From positions 1,591,991-1,655,990 of the forward strand of contig CM031617.1 in assembly GCA_018398815.1 (NCBI GenBank): DNA of 64,000 nucleotides. Direction: 5' to 3'. The DNA comes from Conus ventricosus. Taxonomy: Eukaryota; Mollusca; Gastropoda; Neogastropoda; Conidae. Under the pieces are notes generated by a model. The model was not told the origin of the DNA. It made no database searches and was given only the letters and a program-made list of their open reading frames with translations. Below, piece by piece: positions 44,986 through 52,899 of the stretch. The position numbers were made by a program, and so were the translations under genes. Within the stretch, counting starts at the first letter, position 1; every line of letters starts with the position of its first letter.

Positions 44986-45802
44986 GTCATAAAAGGAAAT
45001 TTTATCCAATTTTGGCAAAGTTGAGGGGTGTGTGTGTGTGTGTGTGAGCGAGCGCATCCGTGTGTGCAAGCGAGTGTGCGTGGGTGTGTGCGTGTGTATG
45101 CGTGCGTGCGTGTGTGCGCATGCGTGCGTGTGCGTGTGCATGAGTCCATGTGTCTGTTCGTGTGCGTGCGTGCGTGCTTGCGTTTGTGTGAGTGTGAGTG
45201 TGAGTGTGTGTGTGTGTGTGTGAGCGCGTCCGTGTGTGCGCATGCGTGCGCGCGTGCGTGAGTGTGTGCGTGTTTGTGTGCGTGTATGTATGTGTGTGTG
45301 TGTGCGCGCACATGTGTGTGTGCGTGCGTATACGCGCGCGCGCACGCGCGCAACTTGTGGAATTGGGTGTGTGGGGGTTCTGATAAATTATGATTAGAAG
45401 CAGACTGAGGAGCGGGCAGGAGGGGGGAAAAAAAAGAAGGGGGTGGGGAGTGGAGGGTGGGGGGGGATGGGAGGGAGTGGGGAATGGGGGAATACAACAG
45501 TGACTGTGTGTGCCCAGTAGTGTGTCTGGCGGCATGGAAAGTGTGGAGAGTCAGACGTGTTGACACAAGATATGACATTGTTTGCATTCCGCATGCACAG
45601 CGTGCGTGTGCTGCTTTCGTCTGCAATGGGCCACCCCCACCCCCACCACCTGATCCCCCCCTCCACTCTCGATCTCCCCCCCCTTCCCCTCCCCCTCCAT
45701 ACCCCGTCTCCTCTGACGGCTCTGTCCCCCCCCCCCCCCCCCCCCCCCCCCCCTGTCGAAACCTCCCTCCTCCTCCTCCTGCTCTTCTTCCCCTCCTCTT
45801 TG
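44986..45802. repeat. Spacer between the duplicated blocks: GT-rich, C-rich
   Basis: TG/CG-alternating sequence at 45027-45350 (possible Z-DNA), then a G-rich and a C-rich stretch, including a run of 26 C at 45728-45753. No gene is seen. Confidence 0.85.
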
Positions 45803-46102
45803 GGAGAGGGAGGGAGGGGGGGAGGGATGGGGGGAGGGAGGGAGGGGGGAGGGAGGGGGAGGGAGGGAGGGGGAGGAGAGAGGGAGGGGGAGAGAGAGGG
45901 AGGGGGGAGGGAGATGGGGGGGAGGGAGGGAGGGAGGAGGGAGGGGGGAGGGAGGGGGGAGGAGAGAGGGAGAGGGGGGAGGAGAGGGGAGGGGGGGGGA
46001 GAGAGAGGGAGGGGAGAGGGAGGGGGAGGGAGAGGGAGGGGGGGAGACCTCAAAGTCTCATCCGAAGGACTTTTTGGGGAGATTGGAGTCTGCACAAATG
46101 TT

Positions 46103-46135
<33 letters not shown>

Positions 46136-46234
46136 CAAATGTTCGGTCTGTCCATGACGGTGTCAGTCCAGCCTCCATGAAAGATACTGGTAGCAAGGAG
46201 AGAACGTGGGAAAAAACCTGCCGGTTCTCAGAAC
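45803..46234. repeat. Duplicated block, copy 2
   Basis: Same order as copy 1: purine tract (45805-46045), GACCTCAAAGTCTCATCCGA at 46046, CA run at 46105-46134, then the same tail to GGTTCTCAGAAC at 46234. Few substitutions separate the copies, so the duplication is young. Confidence 0.92.
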
Positions 46235-46590
46235 TTGCTACTTTCAGTTTAGCTTTCCGAGAAGTGCCAGTATCGGTTACAGTTTCCTTCTTTTCGAGCC
46301 ATGGGTCCACACGGACCCACACCGTCCGCGGAGGGGTAAACACAGTTTTCCCTCTTTGCGAGCCATGGGTCCACACGGACCCACACCGTCATCAATGACT
46401 ATATAAAATGTCACCTTTAATTACCTTTTGAAATTTTGACCTATATTTTCGAAATTTTAGGACAAGGAGAGAATCTGTGTGTTTGGAGCAATCTAAAATT
46501 TCACTGAAAAATATCTATAAATATACGAGATATTGGCATTTAAAGACTCTTCTGGGTCCACATGGACCCACACCGTCCGGCGAAGGTTAA

Positions 46591-48330
46591 AAGGCCTCAC
46601 GTCCTGAGAAGATCTCATGTCCTCTAGTCTCAAATCCTGAGAAGATGTCTAATAATAAATATCCTCAGAAGGTCTCATGTCCTCAGGTCTCGTGTCCTCA
46701 TAAGATACCATGTCCTCAGAAGGTCTCATGTCCTCAGGTCTCGTGTCTCATAAGATACCATGTCCTCAGAAGGTCTCATGTCCTCAGGTCTTATGTCCTC
46801 AGAAGGTCTTGTGTCCTCAAAAGGTCTCGTGTCCTCAGAAGGTCTCATGTCTCAGAAGGTCTCATGTCCTCAGAAGGTCTCATGTCCTCAGAAGGTCTTG
46901 TGTCCTCAGGTCTCGTGTCCTCAGGTCTCATGTCCTCAGAAGGTCCTGTGTCCTCAGAAGGCATGTCCTCAGGTCTCATGTCCTCAGGTCTCATGTCCTC
47001 AGAAGGTCTTGTGTCCTCAGAAGGTCTCGTGTCCTCAGAAGGTTCGTGTCCTCAGAAGGTCACGTGTCCTCAGAAGGTCTCGTGTCCTCAGGTCTCATGT
47101 CCTCAGAAGGTCTCGTGTCCTCAGAAGGCATCATGTCCTCAGAAGGTCTCATGTCCTCAGAAGGTCTTGTGTCCTCAGAAGGTCTCGTGTCCTCAGAAGG
47201 TCTCGTGTCCTCAGGTCTCATGTCCTCAGAAGGTCTCATGTCCTCAGGTCTCATGTCCTCAGATGGTCTCACGTCCTCAGGTCTCATATCCTCAGGTCTC
47301 ATGTCCTCAGGTCTCATGTCCTCAGGAGGTTTCATGTGCTCAGGTTTCATGTCCTCAGGTCTCATGTCCTTAGAAGGTATCGTGTCCTCAGAAGGTCTCA
47401 TGTCCTCAGGTCTCATGTCCTCAGAAGGTCTCATGTCGTCAGGTCTAATGTCCTCAGAAGGTCTCGTGTCCTCAGAAGGTCTCATGTCCTCAGGTCTCAT
47501 GTCCTCAGAAGGTCTCATGTCGTCAGGTCTCATGTCATCAGAAGGTCTCATGTCGTCAGAAGGTCTCATGTCCTCAGAAGGTCTCAGGTCTCATGTCCTC
47601 AGGTCTCATGTCCTCAGGTCTCATGTCCTCAGAAGGTCTCATGTCCTCAGGTCTCATGTCCTCAGAAGGTCTCATGTCGTCAGGTCTCATGTCCTCAGAA
47701 GGTCTCATGTCTTCAGAAGGTCTCGTGTCCTCAGAAGGTCTCATGTCCTAAGAAGGTCTTGTGTACTCAGAAGGTCCCATGTCCTCAGATGGTCTTGTGT
47801 CCTCAGAAGGTCTCATGTCCACAGATCTCATGTCCTCAGAAGATCTCATGTCCACAGAAGGTCTCATGTCCACAGAAGATCTCATGTCCTCAGAAGGTCT
47901 CATGTCCTCAGAAGTTCTCGTGTCCTCAGAAGGTCTTGTGTCCACAGAAGGTCTCATGTCCACAGAAGGTCTCATGTCCACAGAAGGTCTTGTGTCCTCA
48001 CAAGGTCTCATGTCCTCACAAGGTCTTGTGTCCTCAGAAGATCTCATGTCCTCAGAGGGTCTCATGTCCACAGAAGATCTCATGTCCTCAGAAGGTCTCA
48101 TGTCTCAGAAGGTCTCATGTCCTCAGAAGGTCTTGTGTCCTCAGAAGATCTTGTGTCCTCAGAAGGTCTCATGTCCACAGAAGATCTCATGTCCACAGAA
48201 GGTCTTGTGTCCTCAGAAGATCTCATGTCCTCAGAAGGTCTCATGTCCACAGAAGATCTCATGTCCACAGAAGGTCTTGTGTCCTCAGAAAATCTCGTGT
48301 CCTCAGAAGGTCTCATGTCCTCAGAAGGTT
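46591..48330. repeat. 18-bp satellite array, clean copy B
   Basis: About 100 units of GGTCTCATGTCCTCAGAA, mixed with 15-base units lacking AGA. It begins directly at the right TTAA of the transposon. Late units (47815-48300) carry TCCACAGAAG variants arranged in a loose higher-order pattern. Units are multiples of three, so several frames stay open (VSSEGLM..., RPSEDM...); these are not genes. Confidence 0.96.
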
Positions 48331-48560
48331 TAGAATTGAAAATGAAGCGCTGCAAAGTCAAACCAGCGGCATTAAGGAAATTTGGGATTTTATCTTTTAT
48401 GGAAAAAAGCAATCTGAGAGACTTTGACATTCTACTTTTATACAGCCACGAGATTTGGTCTGCATATACAACTTTTACTTTTGGGTCTTCATGCAGTATG
48501 CAAAATGAGATAGTACGTAACATTCTTACAGTGTGTGCCAAAAGAAAGTATGTGTGAGAG
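48331..48560 (-). other. Unique intron block, original of the 3691-3960 duplicate
   Basis: 230 bases of non-repetitive sequence within the deltex intron, from GAATTGAAAATGAAGCGC to AAAGTATGTGTGAG. Its damaged counterpart is at the left end of the window. Confidence 0.8.
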
Positions 48561-48567
48561 TGTGTGC

Positions 48568-48631
<64 letters not shown>

Positions 48632-48701
48632 GTGTGTGTGCGCGCGTGCGGGCATAGGTGCGTATGCGTGTGTGTGTGATTTGCATGTGTGTGGGCTTGC
48701 A

Positions 48702-48770
<69 letters not shown>

Positions 48771-48773
48771 ATG

Positions 48774-48823
<50 letters not shown>

Positions 48824-48897
48824 TGTGTGTGTGTGTGCGTGTGTGTGTGTGTGGTCATGTGCGTGCATGCATGTGTGTGCGCGTGCATGTGCGTGTG
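48561..48897. repeat. TG-rich microsatellite
   Basis: Long (TG)n runs at 48572-48626, 48705-48764 and 48775-48834, broken by ATGCATG and GCGCG pieces. This tract is the target into which the LINE at 48898 inserted. Confidence 0.95.
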
Positions 48898-48999
48898 TTG
48901 TTGTTCTTCGATTTAACGTCTTTTCACTTTAAAGTGATATTAGACAGGAAATGAGTGTTTACTTGTATATGTGTATGAGTGTGTAGTATGCATGCGTGC

Positions 49000-49069
<70 letters not shown>

Positions 49070-49754
49070 ATGTGTGTGTGTGCGCGCGTGTGTGTGTGTG
49101 CGCGCTTGTGTGTGTGCGCCTGTGTGTGTGTTATATATTAGTGGAAATACTACATAAGAACAATCCTTAGCAAAAATCAACATTAACAAATCAAACTGCA
49201 ACAGTCAAAACAAAACAGTCTAAAATACGCAGAAATCATAAAAACGAGCCGACTGGACTTATCATTAAGTTCTGAACAAAGTTCAAAAGAAATACAGGTT
49301 CTTGGAAAATGCATTTAGATTCATTGTTTCTGAATTTTGATAGAGCTGATTCAAAATAAGGACAAAAGTACAAAATATGTGTTGTTGTACAACTATCAAC
49401 AGCCCCGCATACACATTGGACGTTTTTCATGAACTTGGTTTTGAAAGCGTTTAACCTAAGTCTGTAAAACAGTGAAACAATGTTTTTTGGGTGTTTGTTG
49501 ACATTTTTTTGATAAAATGTATAATTTATTAATAAATTCTGTTTTGAAAAATTTTGTGATCGAGCGTTTAAACAACACTTTATTGAAGAATTAGGCTTAT
49601 GTACTTTGGGAAGCATGTAGTCTTTATATATCTTTTCAAAATTTTCAAAAGAAGCTTTTTGTAATAAAGAGTATCCCTCTTGTAAACTTAAAAGAATGGG
49701 AATATCCTTGGATTTAAAATATTTTTTTGCACCTGCCCGAGCTGTACGATCAGC
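48898..49754 (-). mobile_element. LINE copy 2, 3' part in minus orientation
   Basis: The minus strand gives the ORF2 C-terminus (49754 to 49236), a 3' UTR with a TG/CA tract (49000-49130) and the terminal block GTCTAATATCACTTTAAAGTGAAAAG...GAAGAACAACAACA ending at 48898. TCACTTTAAAGTGA is a perfect 14-base palindrome near the very end, a plausible RT-recognition hairpin. It belongs to the same family as 20270-21078. Confidence 0.82.
49236..49754 (-). pseudogene. LINE ORF2 C-terminal fragment (copy 2)
   Basis: The frame starts at the inversion junction with ADRTARAGAKK, the residues that follow the GNE of RNase H, then LSLQEGYSLLQKASFENFEK, LFYRLRLNAFKTKF and the finger CVCGAVDSCTTTHILYFC, ending LMISPVGSFL at a stop near 49236. 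An in-frame stop is not seen in the first part, so this piece is open from the junction. It lacks RT and endonuclease. Confidence 0.82.
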
Positions 49755-50056
49755 CCACTTTAAAAATTGAGAAATCTTTTTACCTTGGTAAGGATTTCTC
49801 CATTTTCACAGCTGAATTAATAGCAATTTTAATGGCTATTCAGTATGTCATTGATACACCATTCAATTTCTATGGTGCACTCTTTTGTGTAGACTCTAAA
49901 TCAGTTCTCCAAGCTTTAGAATCAACAAATCCGAAAAAACCGGGCTGAAGTCATCACAGAAATTAAAGTACTTATTCATGTTCTTATATCAAGGGGTATC
50001 GCAGTTGATTTTTGTTGGATCCCATCTCATTGTTCAATATCTGGAAATGAATGTGC
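49755..50056 (+). pseudogene. Inverted 5' segment of LINE copy 2 (RNase H)
   Basis: On the plus strand the RNase H fold is readable: FSIFTAELIAILMAIQYV, LFCVDSKSVLQALES, then after a one-base shift near 49945 [34 protein letters not shown] and CA. It stops exactly where the minus-strand segment begins (ADRTA), so the two pieces are adjacent parts of one ORF2 in opposite orientation. Beyond 50056 a short TG tract leads to the deltex splice donor. Confidence 0.85.
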
Positions 50057-50088
50057 GTGTGTGCGTGTGTGTATGTGTGAGCACTCAC

Positions 50089-50305
50089 TGTGACGGCCCT
50101 CCAAACGTGCTTGTCTTGTGGTGGATGTCGTTCCAGGTGATGACACCCTCGCACCTGTCGTGACAGAGTCACCGATGGTGAAGACCAGGCGGTGTTTGAA
50201 GGCCTTCTGCAGCATCATCAGTATGTCTTGCCCTTCCTGATTGGCTGGAAGATAGGCCGTGCGATGAGTGCCACTGTATGGATGCCCTGGGTTCGGGTGA
50301 CACGC
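50089..50305 (-). CDS. Deltex-family E3 ubiquitin ligase, penultimate exon (DTC domain)
   Basis: Preceded by a pyrimidine-rich TTTGCTTTGTTTTCAAAAG acceptor and followed by the donor CACA|GTGAGTG. It encodes [41 protein letters not shown] and, after a frame change at about 50151, [18 protein letters not shown]. These are the conserved DTC-domain landmarks (HPNPG, AYLP, RL.FTIG.S.TTG, WN.IHHKT). The frame change needs one missing base; with the rest of the exon and both splice sites intact, an assembly error or a recent null allele are both possible. The RING and N-terminal exons are not found in the window and should lie beyond it on the minus strand. Confidence 0.88.
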
Positions 50306-50647
50306 CTTTTGAAAACAAAGCAAAACAAACCTTGCTTGTTCAGCGTCAGCTGAAAACTAACCAAATGTCATACACCTGAACAAATATTGAAACTAAGATT
50401 TTCCCCTAAGTTGGGGTATGGCTGCCTTAATGGCAGGATAAAAAACAGTCAGACACACAAAACTCCACTCCCTTTGTTGAGTAGATGGGATTGATCCTTG
50501 CCTGTCTATACAGGGAGTATCAGCTTGCATACGCAGAAAAACAAAAACAAAACAAAACAAAACTGAATTTTGATAGTCCATAGACTCTAGCCATGAAGAT
50601 ATATTTTGATAGTCCATAGACTCTAGCCATGAAGATATTACTGCATC
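50306..50647 (-). other. Deltex intron sequence with a 36-bp duplication
   Basis: A tandem pair of a 36-base unit containing TTTTGATAGTCCATAGACTC lies at about 50568-50640. No upstream deltex exon is recognised. Confidence 0.6.
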
Positions 50648-51213
50648 TCATTTGTCCAAGTTGTTCTGGTTTTATGTTCAGCCGCGCCACTCTTCCACCA
50701 TTCTTTCTTTCACTGACCTGTGATCAAGACTTGTCGGGTAAGCCACCCTCATAAGTCTGGCTGTGTATGGTGTTGGAAACTGCTTCCATCAGGTTGGTGA
50801 GTGATATTCTCACCAGTCGTGTATGGCCCCACTCCTCTCTTGTGTTGAGTCTCAACTCAGGTGGTGTGTTGTTAATCTTGACAGCTTCAGTGATTTGTCT
50901 TCCCAAAGCAGTTTCTTGGTAACTCGTTATCACCATGCTGTACAGGTGGTGTGTTGTTAATCTTGACAGCTTCAGTGATTGTCTTCAACACGAGAGAGGA
51001 GTGGGGCCATACACGACTGGTGAGAACATCACTCGCCAACCTGTGAGAACACCACTCACCAGCTGATGGAAGCAGTTTCCAACACCATACACAGCCAGAC
51101 TTATGAGGGGTGGCTTACCCGACAAGTCTTGATCACAGGTCAGGGAAAGAAAGAATGGTGGAAGAGTGGCACGGCTGAAGATAAAACCAGAACAACTTGG
51201 AAAAATGAGAAAA
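50648..51213. repeat. LINE-like palindrome with about 200-base arms
   Basis: Arms at 50648-50855 and 50985-51213 are inverted copies; matched words include CAAGTTGTTCTGGTTTTAT, ACTTGTCGGGTAAGCCACC, TGTATGGTGTTGGAAACTGC and CGTGTATGGCCCCACTCCTC. Each arm encodes the same short peptide region (NTREEWGHTRLVR) outward-to-inward on opposite strands; the minus copy continues upstream as ALGRQITEAVKINNTPPELR. I think this is the C-terminal nuclease-like tail of a LINE, but the family is uncertain. A TGTGTTGTTAATCTTGACAG phrase is also directly repeated at 50864 and 50948. Confidence 0.75.
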
Positions 51214-52389
51214 AAAACTGAGATATAAATATATGCATACACACAAATACACACACACACACCTGTGCACGCGCACACAAACCCACACAGCACATGCACA
51301 CACACACAGCACATGCATGCACACACACACACACACACACACTACTGGGGACACAATGTTGCATACATAAATACACTATATAACGCGATGAACAGCTCAT
51401 TCGTACAAGAGCAAAGTGTGCAAGTGACATGTAGCAATTCAGTAATATTTCAGGTGGTAATTCTTCAACTGGTGTTTAATACTTTCCAGACGGGCGCAGC
51501 AGAGCAACGTCATTTCCCTGCAGACGCGTGCACCACACGTGCTCACAACCGTTGCAGACACGTGATTTTCACATTTCTTATTCTATTTTACGTCTCCTAA
51601 TATAAACCTAACAAGCAATTGTTATATATCAATGGAGAGGGTAAAGCACGAACTTTGTAATGAGCATAAAATTAAATACATTTTGGGTAAAATAGCAATG
51701 CTACAGATACGGAAACAACATAAGTGAAACGTAGGAGAACACAATCTTGTTTATGTTTGTTTGGTTTGTATGACAACAGCAAATGAGGAAGAAAAGGGGC
51801 ATAAAACTTCGCTCTTACTGTGAACAGATGCAGAGAAAGCCTGAGGTATTGAATATGTGTAATCCAAGTGAATTTTTTTTTGTTTTAAAAAGGAAATTAA
51901 ATCATTGCACACAGTACACACTTTTCACTGTTTTGGCTTCATATGATAAGACGTATAAAACTATTAAATACACAGAGCAAATAAATCAAGTTCAGATTCT
52001 TTTCGATAAACTTGTACATCTTTACCCCACTCATCCAACCACTTTGCTGAACCAGTTCTAACACCACGTCATTCTGCTTCTGGCCGATATGTTGGTGAGG
52101 CAGGAATTGCACACGTGCCTTCCCAGTGCCAGACGGGTCTCTTTATTCGTACTACTCTGGGGTCACAAAGGTCATCACTAGTGCATGTAAACTTACCCTT
52201 CCAGTGGCTAAAACCCTGTTCTAAATATTTATGGCGGCTGCATCCCCTAGACAGTAGACAAGAGAACATGGGAATTTTGTTATGACTGTGCCGTCACGGA
52301 GGCTCCCTGTAAGTCCAGGCAGTACAGCAGCGTTGCCGTCACCAGGGGACGCCTCGTCATGAACGGATCAACTGAGTTGCCGTCACTAT
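51214..52389. other. Unique spacer with CA tract
   Basis: (CA)-rich sequence at 51240-51345, then about 1 kb of unique sequence. An open plus frame at 51783-52061 has no recognisable family. A small GC-rich stretch lies at 52290-52400. Confidence 0.55.
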
Positions 52390-52780
52390 CGCATGGCGCG
52401 GCACGAAAATGTTAAACAGATAAGTTTTAATTGCAGACTTGAACGTGGGGGGCATGACGTAGATGGAAAGGCAGCAAATTCTAAAGTATTGCCGCAGAAA
52501 AGGAGAATGCTCTAGAACCATGCTGCTTTTAGTTATATGAGGGAATTCGAAAAAAACTTGGTCATTCAGAGGAAGAAGGAATATATATTTTGTAGTGATC
52601 GAAAGACAGGCTGGCGCTCTACCTGTGATGATAATCATATAACACAGACATGCCGCCTTGTACTGAATCCTGTGCTCCATTTTGAGCCAGTTTAATTTCT
52701 TCAAGAGATATAAATCATGATTACTGTTTTGGCACCTTGTAAACATATAAGGCGAGCGGCTGAATTCTGAACACGTCATA
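52390..52780 (-). pseudogene. LINE reverse transcriptase C-terminal region (CR1/L2-like)
   Basis: The minus frame reads LLKKLNWLKMEHRIQYKAAC, ITGRAPACLS and, near its end, MPPTFKSAIKTYLFNIF. The L..L.WL....RI.YK ... G.AP.YL ... F.S.LKTYLF skeleton is the conserved C-terminal region found after the RT in CR1/L2/Rex-type LINE proteins. The middle part (FFEFPHITKSSMVLEHSPFL) is shifted or diverged. No RT catalytic motif is present in the window beside it. Confidence 0.7.
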
Positions 52781-52899
52781 GTGGTTGGATCTTGATGCTT
52801 GTTCTGCCAATGCTAAGTGTGCTGACATGGTCTTCATGCATAGCCGTGTGTTTATAAGGATTGTTGAAGGGGTGGGAGGCAGAGGGCAGCACCCAGCCC

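Larger units (their letters stand above)
44465..46590. mobile_element. TTAA-flanked TIR transposon, non-autonomous
   Basis: TTAACCTTCGCCGGACGGTG occurs at 44465-44484 and, inverted, at 46571-46590, so the element has 16-base inverted repeats plus a TTAA duplication, as in the piggyBac superfamily. Near-palindromes of the form GGGTCCAYRYGGACCC occur near both ends (about 44506, 46302, 46367, 46553). It encodes no transposase. It contains two copies of a ~430-base block and long purine, CA, GT and C tracts. After excision the flanks read GTCC-TTAA-AAGG. Confidence 0.8.
44248..50088 (-). other. Deltex intron (GT-AG, about 5.8 kb) loaded with repeats
   Basis: The donor GTGAGTGC is at 50088-50081 and the acceptor TTGCAG ends at 44248. 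The intron contains, in genomic order, a TTAA-flanked transposon, an 18-bp satellite, a 230-base unique block, a TG tract and a twin-primed LINE. The intron phase matches on both sides (codon CA|G). Confidence 0.85.

Noticed and set aside
46645..48557. A 615-codon frame of SSEGLM repeats and rival frames on both strands
   Set aside because: The 18-bp unit lacks stops in several frames; no gene structure around it.
51783..52061. 92-codon plus frame starting MRKKRGIKLRSYC
   Set aside because: No family resemblance or splice context; not enough to call a gene.
52069..52269. Upstream deltex RING exon
   Set aside because: The minus frame has scattered Cys but not the RING spacing, and no suitable splice sites.
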